Positions 9,979 through 21,241 of a stretch of DNA of 64,000 nt are shown here, one piece after another. The notes beneath the pieces were generated by a model. That model was not told the DNA's origin and ran no database searches. It saw only the letters and a list, made by a program, of their open reading frames with translations. Numbering within the stretch: the first letter of the stretch is position 1; each line of letters opens with the position of its first letter. This stretch comes from Parietaria judaica. Its lineage: Eukaryota > Streptophyta > Magnoliopsida > Rosales > Urticaceae. Where the stretch lies: NCBI GenBank assembly GCA_954871525.1, contig OX940865.1:25280420-25344419 (forward strand), read 5' to 3'. Position numbers and translations under genes: made by a program.

Positions 9979-10825
9979 TTTTCTTTTTATAGTTTAACTT
10001 TTTTAATTAATGAAAGTATTTTTAAATTAAAAAAAACGAAGTTATTTATTTATTTATTATTATCAGCATTATCGTATGGTAAATTGAAACAGATACAAAT
10101 TTTAAAATCAAATCTGTCTAACTATTTCTAATTAAGCTCATTATAAATAGCTATTATTATAAAACAGTAACTAATGAAGTATTTATAAATAATGATTAAT
10201 TAATTTAATGGTTTTTTATGATTATGAGAAAAATACTGAATAATATAGTTTCACAACTTATAGTATAAAAATAAAATTTAACTATATATGGTTAATTGAA
10301 AAGGTTAAGTCCATTTCTAACCGATCACTCTATTTTCTAATAATTTTCAATAACAGTAAATTATCTTCAACTGAACTCTATTAATGTCCGGAATGGATTG
10401 TAAACTCTGCCTTGAGGGATTCTAATACCTTCCGTTAATCCAATTAGTTTGAGTTGCAAAGAAAACTCTATTTATCATTGTATCTTCATTGTATTTTCAT
10501 TCTCTTTATATTGTATTTACACAACACAAGACAAATGAGGGAAGAAAATAAATAAACAAAATAAAATATTATTTCAGGATTTAATGAAACCAAGGAAAAA
10601 ATAAAAAATTATTCTGGGATTTATTTATTAGACTGTCTGTTTCTGTGCTTTTTGATGGGGAGACTCTGAGGTTGGCTTTGAAAAAGGGGAAAAATTTTAT
10701 GTTAACGTTTTTGGACTTTGGTTGACTTTTCACTACTCTTGAAATTTTAGAAATTTTAGTTCAACTTGATGAAAATGTGAAGAAGATGACTTTTTGAAAG
10801 ATCAAATTTTGTATTTTTATTACGA
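9979..10825. other. AT-rich intergenic DNA
   Basis: No gene seen. The first ~150 bases resemble 7010-7110 and extend the shared upstream region. Around 10650-10800 the composition is less AT-rich. This should be the 5' side of the CURT1 pseudogene, but no transit-peptide frame is recognisable. Confidence 0.5.
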
Positions 10826-11733
10826 GTGTTGTGGATACTGAGGCTGCTTTTCAATCAGAGTCGAGAACGCCTTTGAAGCTCCGGATTAGAGCCTCGTCCG
10901 ACGACGCGTCCAGTGTCGATGCCGCCGAGGGCTTCACCGACTTGAAGGAGAATTTTGTGTCGGAAAAAACGAATGTAAATTGAAATTAAAAGGTGCAATC
11001 AGTGAAAATCAAATGTGATAAAAACGTATGCACTATGAAGCTATTGGAAATTATGAGATTTCCGTTTTATTTTAGAAAACGTAAGGACATTTATTGAGAG
11101 TAAACTCTCAGATTTAGAAAAACGTTCTGATTACTCATGAATGTAAATAAATGTTAAAAACGTTATAGAATATACAACAATCTCTGAAACATCTATAAAT
11201 TGGAAGATGCTCGGTTTTATTTCGACACACCATGCAAACCTATTTTCAAATTTCTTAGATACTCTCTCCGAGCTTTTGCATGCCGTTTTCACTCCGCGCG
11301 AAGCTCAAAATCACTCTATTATATATATATATATACACACCTGGGTTGAGGTCTTTGCGAGTTCGGTTCGCCGTTGCGGAGACAACGGTTGCGCCGTTTT
11401 ATCCTGAGAAGTGACGCAGTCCGGTAGCGGAGGCGAGTCGCTATAAGGAAAGCGTCCTAGACGTGATACGGTACGCTATATTTACCTTCATTATTTCAGG
11501 AAATATCGCTCGGTGGGAGATCTCAGATCTTCATCAATCTTCAGGTATTTCTATTTCTTAAATCTTTCAAAAATCCTTCTCCATAGGTACTCGTAGAGAA
11601 AGATTTATAACATTTTGGACCAAGTTGAACACAAAATGTAATGGCTTGAAACAATTTTGGTGACCAGTGGGACGAGCTTAAGAACAAGTCCACCGTACTA
11701 CTCTACGGAGGCGGCGCGATCCTGGCAGTGTGG

Positions 11734-11916
11734 TGTTAGAGTATATTCTGTATAGCTGTAGTTTAGGCTTTATGTTTAGCTGTTGTTATTAACAGCTGTA
11801 GTTGTCTGGGTATAAATACCAGATTGTAATAGTATGTTCATCAAGTCAATACAAACAGAATTCTTTCTCCAAATCTGTTTGGTTAGATCTCTTTCTTTCT
11901 CTTCTATTGTTCATCA
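11734..11916 (+). repeat. 5' LTR of copia element
   Basis: 183 bp, TG...CA, with a TATA-like stretch (gggtataaatacc) near 11809-11821 that probably drives element transcription. The inverted ends are very short, as in most copia elements. Confidence 0.95.
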
Positions 11917-11954
11917 TGGTATCAGAGCAACGATCTGCATCTGAAGAAGCTTCC

Positions 11955-14900
11955 ATGGCGGATTCCAGAAGCAACAATGGCGGATCAGTGAATCTTGTCT
12001 CCTTCAGCCACTCGCTGTCGATCAAGTTGCATGAAACGATCTTCCTCGTCTGGAAACAGCAAATTCTTTCAGCTGTTCTTGGATATGGCCTTGAGGAGTA
12101 TCTTTTCAGCAAGGATCTTGCACCTTCAAGATTTGAAGAATCTGGTTCTCCAAACAGAGCCTTCAATATCTTTTGTAAGCAAGATCATATCCTCATGCTA
12201 TGGATCTTGACCTCAATCTCAGATCTGCTTCTTCCTCACCTGGTTGGATGCGATTCAAGCTACGGTTTGTGGAATCGATTGAATGAATACTTTACCTCGC
12301 AAACAAGATCCAGAGCTCGTCAGCTGAAGCTCGAATTACAGAGCATCAAGAAAGAAGGACTTTCTTTGCTCGAATATCTCGCAAAGATCAAGTCGATCGT
12401 GGATTCTTTGAATTCTGTTGGAACTTTCTTGACGACTGAAGATCACATTGATGCAATTCTCAATGGATTGCCACCGGAGTATGAATCCTTCGTCACGTCA
12501 TTCGAGTTCAGCACGGCGCAATATTCGGTCGCGGCAATCGAATCAATGCTTCTGTCACGAGAAGCTCGCCGTGAAAAGACGTCCATAGGATCGGAGATCA
12601 ACATTTCTGCAAATTACACGGCGAACCAGAACCTCTTGCAAAGAGGTAACTCTCCTCATCATGTCTCTCGTGTTCATTCATCGGCGAATAATCCTCGGTT
12701 TGGAACGAGTTCTGGAATGCGTGGGCGAGGCAATTTCCGTGGGTATGGCAGAGGTGGACGAGGAAAGCCTGCGTGGATGGAAAATCGACCTCAATGCCAA
12801 CTTTGTGGAAAGTTAGGGCACATTGTTGCTGAGTGTTACTATCGGTTTGATCAGTCATTCCAAATCCCGACGAATCTGGTTGGGCGTGGCAGGCTGCAGT
12901 CCTCATCTCAACTGCAGTCATCTCCTCAGATTCATGCTGCCTTCTCCACTCCCGAGGTCAGTGATGACTACGACTGGTATGCAGACTCGGGAGCGACTCA
13001 TCATGTCACTCCAGACCCTCAAAACGTCCAACATAGCCACGAATTTGGAGGAACAAGCCAAGTTCAAGTCGGTAATGGAGCATGTTTGTCTATTTCTCGT
13101 ATTGGCTATTCAAAAATGAAATCCTCTCTTTCACACAAAACTTTCCACCTTCACAAACTCCTTCTTGTCCCCGAAATTAGTAAAAATTTACTCTCTGTGC
13201 GTCAATTCTGCAAAGATAATGGGGTATTCTTTGAGTTTCATGATGACTTTTGCCTTGTGAAAAACAGCAAAACACGTGAAGTTGTCATAAGAGGGACGCT
13301 CAAAGATGATCTCTATTGCTTTGACTCATCAAGTGTCAAACTCCCGTCAAAGTTCAAGCTTTCCAGTCACCACTCTTTGTCTACAAATTTCTTTCCCGTG
13401 TCTGTCAATTCCATTTCTGCTTGTAATGTCTTCGATGTATGGCATAACAGACTAGCTCATCCTTCAACTGCAGTTGTTCGTGATGTATTAGTCAAATGTA
13501 ATGTGCTTTATTCCAATAAACAAGCAGCTTCTTTTTGTGATTCTTGTTGTCATGGAAAAATACATCGACTGCCCTTTGCCAAGTCTAACTCTGTCTATAC
13601 TAAACCGCTTGAACTTGTTCACTCAGACTTATGGGGCCCTTCCCCTATCTTGTCTAATAGCGGATACAAGTATTATGTGACCTTTGTAGATGCTTTCTCA
13701 CGTTTCACTTGGATTTTTCTGCTCAAACTCAAAAGTGATGTTCACACTGTGTTTGAGCAATTCAAAACTCAGGTTGAGAAGCAGCTGCAGTCCTCTATTA
13801 TTACTCTCCAATCCGACTGGGGAGGTGAGTATGAGGCTCTAAAAGGATTTCTTGCCAAGAATGGGATTTTACACAAGGTGTCGTGTCCCCACACTCAACA
13901 ACAAAATGGCGTGGCCGAGAGGAAGCACCGTACAATCATTGAGCATGGCTTGACTCTGCTTCACAAAGCTTCTTTGCATATGAAATTCTGGGATGAGGCC
14001 TTCAGAACCTCTGTGTATGTCTCAAATAGGTTGCCAACAGCTGCTCTTCACAGAAAGTCACCCATTGAGGTCTTATTCAATAGGCAACCAGATTACAGCT
14101 TTCTCAGAGTCTTTGGTTGTGCGTGCTATCCAAATCTCAGACCGTATAACAAGAATAAGCTGCAGTACAGAAGCACGAGATGTACATTCCTAGGTTATTC
14201 TATTAATCACAAGGGCTACAAGTGCATGAGCTCAACTGGGAGAATCTACATAAGCAGGGATGTTATTTTCGATGAGGTATCATTCCCCTTTTCCACCATA
14301 AACACTAGTCCTACAAGTGTTCCTAGTACTGGTGTTCTACCATCAGCTATACCTCCTATAGTAACCAAAGAGTCCTTCAGCCCGACGTTTGAAGCTATAG
14401 TTCGTGAGCGTGAAGTTGTAAATGGAACTGCAGCTTCTGAGCAGTCACATGAGCTGTTCCTTGACAGCTCTCTCTCCTCCAACTCCAACTCAACTCCAGC
14501 TCAGTCTCCAACTACAACTCCAACTCCAGCTCCAGCTCAAACTCCAACTTCAACTCCAACTCCAACTCCAACTCCAGGTCCAGCTCCAGGTACTCCGAAC
14601 CCTCTTAACACTCATCACATGGTCACGAGGAGTAAAAATGGCATCCAAATGCCTCGTGTATTTGTTTCCTCTGCCCTTGAGCCTTCCAATGTTCGCGAAG
14701 CACTTACTCATCAGCCTTGGAGACTTGCCATGCAAGCTGAGATGACCGCTTTGTCCAAGAACTGCACTTGGACTCTCGTGTCTCTTCCTCCAAACAGGCG
14801 TGCTATTGGGTGTAAATGGGTCTTTAAGGTCAATGAAAATCCTGATGGATCTATCCAGAAGTACAAGGCTCGCCTTGTGGCTCAAGGCTTTCATCAACAG

Positions 14901-16232
14901 CCCGGTTTTGACTTCAATGAGACGTTTAGTCCTGTGGTCAAACCAGCCACCATTCGTGTTGTCCTTACGCTTGCCCTTTCTCAAAATTGGCCAGTGCGAC
15001 AGCTTGACGTGAACAATGCCTTTCTAAATGGCATTCTCGAAGAAGAAGTTTTCATGCGACAACCTCCTGGCTTTGAATCTTCGGACAATCCACAGCTTGT
15101 TTGCAAGCTGCATAAAGCCTTATATGGGCTCAAACAAGCTCCTAGAGCCTGGTTTGATCGGCTAAATCAAGCCCTTCTCTCTCTTGGATTTATGCATGCC
15201 AAGTCTGATCATTCTCTTTTTATCCATCACGGTAATGATCATGTCACCTACATTCTTGTATATGTAGATGATATCTTGATTACTGGGAACAATGCCTTGA
15301 CCATTGACCGTCTTATCTCCAAGCTCAATGATGCATTCTCTCTCAAGGACATGGGATTGTTGAGTTACTTCCTTGGCATTCAAGTCACACGCACTGCAGA
15401 TGGATTTCATCTCAACCAGGCCAAGTATGTCCGTGACCTTATGCTTAAGGCCAAGATGATCAACTGCAGCTCAGCGCCAACGCCCATGCTGTCCAGTCTT
15501 AAGCTGCGTGCTTCTGATGGAGATCCCCTTGAAGATGTACATAACTATAGGAGCTTGGTGGGCGCTCTTCAATATGTTACCATTACACGCCCTGACATCG
15601 CCTTTAGCGTGAATCGTGTATGTCAGTTCATGCAGAAACCTACAGATGTTCATCTCAAGGCTGTCAAGCGTATCTTGCGTTATCTGCAGGGGTCCCATGA
15701 TTATGGTTTACATCTTCGGCGTGGTCACTCGCTGAACCTTGTTGGGTTTTGTGATGCTGATTGGGCCTCAGACCTTGACGATCGCCGGTCCACTTCGGGA
15801 CACTGTGTGTACCTTGGTCCCAATCTCATCTCCTGGCTCTCAAAGAAACAACCCACGGTTTCGCGTTCCAGCACTGAAGCAGAATATAGGAGCTTGGCTG
15901 GTCTTGTTTGTGAGGTGACTTGGCTCACTTCTCTCCTTTGGGAATTACGTGTGCCTCTGCCTTCACCTCCAGTGCTTTGGTGTGATAACCTTAGCACTGT
16001 TCTTCTCTCAGCCAACCCAGTGCTTCACGCTAGGACCAAGCACATTGAACTCGATTTGTATTTTGTTCGGGAAAAAGTGTCTCGTCGAGAAATTATTATT
16101 CAACACGTGCCGTCAGTTGATCAAATAGCTGACACTCTCACGAAGCCTCTCTCCGAACCACAGTTCAAGCATCTTCGGTTCAAGCTCAAGATCGAAAGTC
16201 TTACCAATCTTCAGCTTCAGGGGGGATGTTAG
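11955..16232 (+). CDS. Copia gag-pol polyprotein
   Basis: Uninterrupted frame of 1,425 codons from the ATG at 11955, chosen because the longer frame runs back through the primer-binding site and LTR. Order seen: Gag with LEYLAKIKSIVDSL and zinc knuckle CQLCGKLGHIVAEC (~12795-12836); protease DSGATHHVT (~12985); GAG-pre-integrase with HNRLAHP and CDSCCHGK (~13445-13560); integrase catalytic Asp in HSDLWGP, Asp in LQSDWGGEY and Glu in AERKHR (13620-13925); a Pro/Thr-rich linker (~14510-14600); reverse transcriptase with KARLVAQGF and YVDD (~14860-15270); RNase H with CDADWASD and STEAEYRSLA (~15750-15900). This is the copia order, with integrase before RT. No frameshift or stop was seen, so the element could be autonomous. 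Confidence 0.95.
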   Translation: MADSRSNNGGSVNLVSFSHSLSIKLHETIFLVWKQQILSAVLGYGLEEYLFSKDLAPSRFEESGSPNRAFNIFCKQDHILMLWILTSISDLLLPHLVGCDSSYGLWNRLNEYFTSQTRSRARQLKLELQSIKKEGLSLLEYLAKIKSIVDSLNSVGTFLTTEDHIDAILNGLPPEYESFVTSFEFSTAQYSVAAIESMLLSREARREKTSIGSEINISANYTANQNLLQRGNSPHHVSRVHSSANNPRFGTSSGMRGRGNFRGYGRGGRGKPAWMENRPQCQLCGKLGHIVAECYYRFDQSFQIPTNLVGRGRLQSSSQLQSSPQIHAAFSTPEVSDDYDWYADSGATHHVTPDPQNVQHSHEFGGTSQVQVGNGACLSISRIGYSKMKSSLSHKTFHLHKLLLVPEISKNLLSVRQFCKDNGVFFEFHDDFCLVKNSKTREVVIRGTLKDDLYCFDSSSVKLPSKFKLSSHHSLSTNFFPVSVNSISACNVFDVWHNRLAHPSTAVVRDVLVKCNVLYSNKQAASFCDSCCHGKIHRLPFAKSNSVYTKPLELVHSDLWGPSPILSNSGYKYYVTFVDAFSRFTWIFLLKLKSDVHTVFEQFKTQVEKQLQSSIITLQSDWGGEYEALKGFLAKNGILHKVSCPHTQQQNGVAERKHRTIIEHGLTLLHKASLHMKFWDEAFRTSVYVSNRLPTAALHRKSPIEVLFNRQPDYSFLRVFGCACYPNLRPYNKNKLQYRSTRCTFLGYSINHKGYKCMSSTGRIYISRDVIFDEVSFPFSTINTSPTSVPSTGVLPSAIPPIVTKESFSPTFEAIVREREVVNGTAASEQSHELFLDSSLSSNSNSTPAQSPTTTPTPAPAQTPTSTPTPTPTPGPAPGTPNPLNTHHMVTRSKNGIQMPRVFVSSALEPSNVREALTHQPWRLAMQAEMTALSKNCTWTLVSLPPNRRAIGCKWVFKVNENPDGSIQKYKARLVAQGFHQQPGFDFNETFSPVVKPATIRVVLTLALSQNWPVRQLDVNNAFLNGILEEEVFMRQPPGFESSDNPQLVCKLHKALYGLKQAPRAWFDRLNQALLSLGFMHAKSDHSLFIHHGNDHVTYILVYVDDILITGNNALTIDRLISKLNDAFSLKDMGLLSYFLGIQVTRTADGFHLNQAKYVRDLMLKAKMINCSSAPTPMLSSLKLRASDGDPLEDVHNYRSLVGALQYVTITRPDIAFSVNRVCQFMQKPTDVHLKAVKRILRYLQGSHDYGLHLRRGHSLNLVGFCDADWASDLDDRRSTSGHCVYLGPNLISWLSKKQPTVSRSSTEAEYRSLAGLVCEVTWLTSLLWELRVPLPSPPVLWCDNLSTVLLSANPVLHARTKHIELDLYFVREKVSRREIIIQHVPSVDQIADTLTKPLSEPQFKHLRFKLKIESLTNLQLQGGC

Positions 16233-16409
16233 AGTATATTCTGTATAGCTGTAGTTTAGGCTTTATGTTTAGCTGTTGTTATTAACAGATGTAGTTGTCT
16301 GGGTATAAATACCAGATTGTAATAGTATGTTCATCAAGTCAATACAAACAGAATTCTTTCTCCAAATCTGTTTGGCTAGATCTCTTTCTTTCTCTTCTAT
16401 TGTTCATCA
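16227..16409 (+). repeat. 3' LTR of copia element
   Basis: 183 bp, identical to the 5' LTR apart from two substitutions. It follows the purine-rich cttcagggggga. The same frame as in the 5' LTR is open through it, which is why a short open frame repeats here. It is not a separate gene. Confidence 0.95.
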
Positions 16410-16838
16410 TGTGGGTCTCTTCCATCATCGTCGGTGCTATCGACTCCGTGCCTTTGGTAATTTCTAGGTTGTCTCTCTGGTGTTTCTGTTCCAATAGTTA
16501 TTGGAAAGAAAAGCATTCTAGGATTTGACTGTTCTTTCTCTTCACCTCCCGAAGCTCATGGAATTGGCAGGGCTAGGATACACGGGATGATTCGTTTACC
16601 GGCACCTTCTCTTCAAGGTAAAACCGGAAACCCCAAAAGCTTGAAAATTCAATATGCTAATAAGTTTTAACTTTTGTTAACTCCTACCATTTTAATATTA
16701 TCCCTCAAATGTACAACAGCTTAACTAGGTATCACAACTACTATATAAAATAATAAAATGTAACAGAAACTTAAGTAAATCATTTGCATGAAGATCTTAA
16801 ATAACTCAGAAAACAAAGCAAAAATGATATTTCTCATA

Positions 16839-16841
<3 letters not shown>

Positions 16842-16898
<57 letters not shown>
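16842..16898. repeat. (AT)n microsatellite
   Basis: About 57 bases of nearly pure AT repeat, ending 6 bases from the stop codon of the minus-strand GDSL gene, so it would form the start of that gene's 3' UTR. Confidence 0.9.
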
Positions 16899-16904
16899 GT
16901 TATA

Positions 16905-19900
16905 TCAAGCTATAGGTTGGAGGTCACAAAGCTGGGTAAGAGGAAAAGAAGGATTAAACAAAGAGCCATTGAAGATGGCTCGAGTGACGATTTTATTTGC
17001 AGCCTCGGAGGCGTGAATGCCGTCCCAGCTCACGTAGTTTTGCGGGTCATCGCATGCCTTCGCAGTCTCGGCTTTGCCATTTATCACCTTTGTGTTCCCA
17101 CAGTAAAGCCTATGGTCAAAGTTGTAGGCACCACCACCGTACCCACAACAAGCTTTCGTGCCATATTTAAGTCCTATTCCCAAAAAAATAAAAAATAAAA
17201 AAACATGATAAATATAAACTGAGCAAGAAAGAAAGCAAAATTACACTTAACTTATATTTAAAATTTGACCGACTGGAGCTATATGAGTCCAAAATGAAAA
17301 ATAACAGCAAAAGTATTCAATGTCAAGGCGGCACATCTTTTCGTCTAATTTTTCTATGGACATTTATTTTGTACTGTATAGTTGTATAAAATTGTATTCA
17401 TAAAAATAAGTACTTTTGACCAAGTATATCGCTTTAAATTTAAGTATTTTTATCGCAATTATTGTTAGAACATATAAGATCTTCGTCACGCACCGTAAGT
17501 AGTGGGATGCTGAAAGAGCTGAAGCAGAATAGAGAAAACGTCGATGTTTACTATGTTGGCATTGGAGAGTAATAATCTAGTGCGGTCGAGTTCATCGTTG
17601 AGGAGTTTATTGTAATAAACGACACCGTCATTGAGGGGAATGGAGCAACCAAAAGGGTCGATATCGGAGGTCTTGTTGTGCGGAAAACTCGCCAACAAAG
17701 ACGGGTAACAACCCACTGGTGCCATATTCAGCACCCAAAATGTTCTTCCACCTATGCCATATAATTCCTACACATTTCAAATCATCATGTCTATGTTCTT
17801 GCACCAAAAAGTAGTTTTTGGAGGCTATAAGTATTTAGTTTGCTTTAATTTAGTAACTATGACTTTTTTTAGAAATAATTATCAAAAAAATAATGAGAAA
17901 ATGATAATATTCTTACATTCAAATGATTGAGCTCGTGTTGAGCGGTTTGAAACGTTAAAACATTCGAGTAAACTGACGATATCTAAGATTAAAAGGAGAA
18001 ATTCTCTTAATGACTCAAAATGTCCGAAATAAATGTTTGAACGTGTTATAAAAAATTCCAAAATCAAAGCCATTTTGACCGAATTTCTGATTTCGTGTTT
18101 AAGTAAGAAATAAATATAAGATATAGCATGGTATTAGAAGAAGAAAAAAATCTTCTTTAACAACTCATTCACACTTTACATGAAAATCACTAACCTTGAT
18201 GGTCTCAGCGATTTGGGAAACCACTTGAGGTAGATATTGCTTCACTCCATCTACACCGATGTCGTTTAAGTTTGAAGTGAAGTCGTTTTGGCCAATGTAG
18301 AAAGTATAGAGTGATTTTCCAAAAACGTCCTTCGAAGGAAGCCGTGTAGATTCTACAAAAACAACTCCATAATCGTTGCCATATAATTATTTAAGGTATA
18401 TCTTTCTCAATTTGCATTTTTTTTTTGTACTCTTATTTTTTAAAATGACTTAATTATACATTTAAATTTGTATGAGGTGGAAAATTAGGGCCAAAATATA
18501 AATTTATGAGCTTGACCAAAATATAAAATCAGAGCTACATATAACATAGTTTACCCTAAACTTTGTATTATTATCTCAACTTCGTCCTCCATTTCATATT
18601 CTTGTTCATATTCAACACATGACAAATAAGAATTATATGCATAAAACTTGTATGCATACCTTGGGTATTTGTTGAAAACTGGTCAACTTTGAGTTTGAAT
18701 TCCTTCATTTGGTTGAGCTGAATGGCTAGAGAGAAGGGACTGAGGCCAGTGACAAACAATGAAGTCTTTGGAAGAAGCACCGTTGAAGCCAATGTAGCAA
18801 AATTAGCACCATGCCTATAACTTGATCCAATTGACTGCAGATATGGGCTGATAAATGGCAGTCCAAGCCCCTGAGCTGTCATTTTTATACCATGTATATT
18901 CTATGTTAGATTTATGAATATTGAAAGAAAATAGTCGATCACATATATCTAGTGTATGGAACGGGCGGGAGCGGGCAATTTGGGCCCGAGACGATCCTTC
19001 GCACGATTTGCCAACTCATGCAAATAATGAGGGGGGCTTTGATAACAGAGATGGGCAATTCGTCTCCAATTTGCTATAAAAATTACTTCTACATAATAAC
19101 TTTTAAAAATATAGGGGTGAAACCCGTCCTTCCATTGAGCTCAAGTTAGTATCCCGCATCTGTTATCCGAGGACAAACAGAAGGAAACCGAGCGCGGGCA
19201 ATAGCTTTTATTGCATGATCTAATATTTCTTTTACACGTTGATTTGAGTATCGCTGAACAATAGCATTGTTACTCAAAACACTGTAATACTACGTACTAA
19301 AGGTAATTATAAAATACCTAATATAGTGCAATTTTATTTATAAAAAAAAATGTTACATATGGTTAGAGATTACTAGATAATATATGATAGAGTAAAATAA
19401 CTAATATAAAAGGAATTACTTCACCTTTTTAGTCTTTTAATGAGCGACTATTCTCACCGTACAACAAGTTAGTACAAAAATGTATTTTTGGGCTTTGGTT
19501 TAGTCTCACTTGACATTTAATCCCACATCATAATTGTTAAATGGGAGCTTATCATTTTCTCATATAAATAGGACAAGTTTCTTTGTTTGGATTATTCATT
19601 CCTAAAGTAGAAAAAGATTGTATTTATTTTTGTTTAAATTGTACAAGTAGGATGTTAAATACAATTACGAGTAAAGAGAAGATCAATTTGCATCATGTAT
19701 TACCTATATATAATTGCACGTCATATATGTAGGATTATGTCATTTATTTTTGAACTCGAATTCCGAAAATCTAAATCTAATGCAGCGATGAAAAAGAGAC
19801 CGTGTAGCATTTTTGGAGCAAAGTTTAGTCAATTTCGGTTTTAAAGGGGAGAAGATCAACAAAGCGGGATTTCACTTATGCATTGTGTCATTTCACCGTC

Positions 19901-21241
19901 GACTTTGAGGTTGTGTTTCACAAAACTTATTGAAATCAGCTTTTTCAACCTCAAGATCCTAAACTTTAAGTGCAATAATACAGACCAATGGTGTTAAGTG
20001 TTAACTCAAATATGTTATCTTAACACGATGTAACTCATGTGTTAATTTGCAACACTTCGTATAATATACTCTAAAAATTCTCGTATAAACTATTAGTAGA
20101 CATGAAAATCTCTTTGACCGACTCGTAGGCTTCAAGCAACCCGTGAAGCCGAATTAATTTCTTTAACAACCTTTGTAACGACCTTAGCTACCAAGAATAA
20201 GTACTCGTGGTTTATTTTTGTTTATCCAATTCCAAACCACATTCATAGTTTGAATCGCAAAACCAACAACAATTAGAGTGACTGGCTGCTCTTGTTCAAA
20301 CACCAAGCCGTGTCTCGTAGCATCCATTTCGGAGCTTGCCAATTGCTTCGTAGAAGATCGCGCATTTGTTAATTGTCGTGCCGTGTACACAACAACTGTC
20401 ATGGAGGAACTTCTTTAACTATTAAACCGACATTGATTTATAGATCGTCATATTAGAGCTTCGATGCTCTCAACGTATGTTGCTAATAAGTGCCGCCACT
20501 TATTCCGCCAAACCCTAAAACCTAATCCGTAAACCGGGCGCGGATTTTTCCCGAATAATAAATCAGTTGACGCAAGTAATTTGAGATTTTAAGAGTCTAC
20601 GTCACATGATTCATGATTGATAATAACAATGGAAAATCCAAAGTCAAAGAGAGACACTATCTACTCTCATTGCCAGCTTCGCTAGTTTTATTTCGTTGTG
20701 GATATTTGAGAGACACGTCAAACAAACGACAGAAAAGCTTAGCCAATAAACTTCTCATCATTTCTATTTTATCTCATTATTATCGTCAATGATATTTAAT
20801 TTTTAATTTATTCATTTATTTATGATGCTAGATATTTGTCTCCTTCGGGTCGCAAATATGAAATTCTATTGATACTAAGATATAATAAACACTTATTAAC
20901 ACCAAGTTGCATTAAATAATCAAGTTATTATTAAATTAACACCAAGAAACTCATGAGAAAATTAAGTTTGTTATTTGTTATAATTACTTACCAATAAAAT
21001 CAACGACGAGCCTCCCGTCAGTGGCACGGCCGACGGGTTTCTTGAAGAAAGTCATGCCGAAAGGGCCGGACTGCGCCGGAAAAGCCGCCCAAAACCCGCC
21101 AGTGTCGGAATTGGAGTCTCCGAAGTTGAAGATCCCCTTGATTTCACATTTGGAATAAGCTGTTCCGCAAAAGCATGACACAAAGAGAAACAAAGTGAAT
21201 GAAATTATCTGCATTTTGTAGAGCATTATGAAGTATATCAT
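16905..21241 (-). CDS. GDSL esterase/lipase (At4g01130-like)
   Basis: Five exons with GT-AG borders and consistent phase: 21241-20992, 18875-18660, 18352-18195, 17767-17494 and 17173-16905, giving 388 aa. It is a secreted serine hydrolase of the plant SGNH/GDSL family, acting on ester or lipid substrates in the wall or apoplast. Exact substrate is unknown. The signal peptide lies in the first ~30 residues (best ATG 21241 or 21214). Block I is FNFGDSNSDTGG with nucleophile Ser43. Block III is YIGQNDF. Block V is WDGIHASEAANK with the catalytic Asp and His. Exon 2 (LGLPFISPYLQSIG) and exon 4 (VLNMAPVGCYP) are typical of the At4g01130 type. Intron 1 (~2.1 kb) and intron 4 hold repeats. A TATA-like tract sits near 21304-21312. 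No lesion was seen. A last-exon fragment of the same gene lies at 7388-7594. Confidence 0.92.
17245..17475. mobile_element. MITE-like repeat in GDSL intron 4
   Basis: The left part (ttatatttaaaatttgacc) and the right part (taaatttaagtatttttatcg) are roughly reverse-complementary, with gcggcacatcttttcgtc inside. Related copies lie at 7585-7800 and 28408-28736. It is removed with the intron. Confidence 0.45.
18876..20991 (-). other. GDSL intron 1 with repeat fragments
   Basis: 2.1-kb intron. At 18955-19190 a GC-richer piece (gaacgggcgggagcgggcaa, gggcccgag, gcgcgggcaa) looks like part of a dispersed element. At 20184-20402 an open frame on the minus strand contains LASSEMDATRHGLVFEQEQP, which might be a decayed RNase H-like retroelement piece, but this is weak. 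The rest is AT-rich. Confidence 0.4.

Larger units (their letters stand above)
11729..16414 (+). mobile_element. Complete Ty1/copia LTR retrotransposon with TSD
   Basis: LTRs at 11734-11916 and 16227-16409 are both 183 bp, start TG and end CA, and differ at only two positions (C/A and T/C). The target-site duplication TGTGG flanks the element at 11729-11733 and 16410-16414. The primer-binding site TGGTATCAGAGC directly follows the 5' LTR, fitting initiator Met tRNA. A polypurine tract (about 16219-16226) precedes the 3' LTR. One long open frame covers gag-pol. The two LTR differences in 183 bp imply a recent insertion, on the order of a few hundred thousand years if usual plant rates apply. 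Confidence 0.95.
10829..16617 (+). pseudogene. CURT1A: CURT1A-type thylakoid curvature gene, disrupted
   Basis: CURT1 proteins bend grana margins of chloroplast thylakoids. Exon-1 remnant (about 10829-10950) reads KLRIRASSDDASSVDAAEG then FTDLKEN. Exon 2 starts after CAG at 11668 (WDELKNKSTVLLYGGGAILA), is cut by a copia element after 11733, and resumes at 16415 (VSSIIVGAIDSVPL, donor after 16456). Exon 3 (about 16546-16617) reads LPKLMELAGLGYTG, then TGA (16588-16590) where family members have Trp, then FVYRHLLFK. Lesions besides the insertion: the splice donor of exon 1 is missing (gagaattttgtg), the acceptor of exon 3 is AC instead of AG, and the last exon (SSRKEL...) and transit peptide are not found. 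The gene is dead, so a functional CURT1A must be elsewhere in the genome. Confidence 0.85.

Noticed and set aside
14246..16015. Antisense frames inside the copia element
   Set aside because: They lie opposite an intact gag-pol frame with all expected motifs.
16295..16528. Short open frame starting in the 3' LTR
   Set aside because: Same frame as in the 5' LTR, running into the CURT1 exon remnant. It is not a gene.
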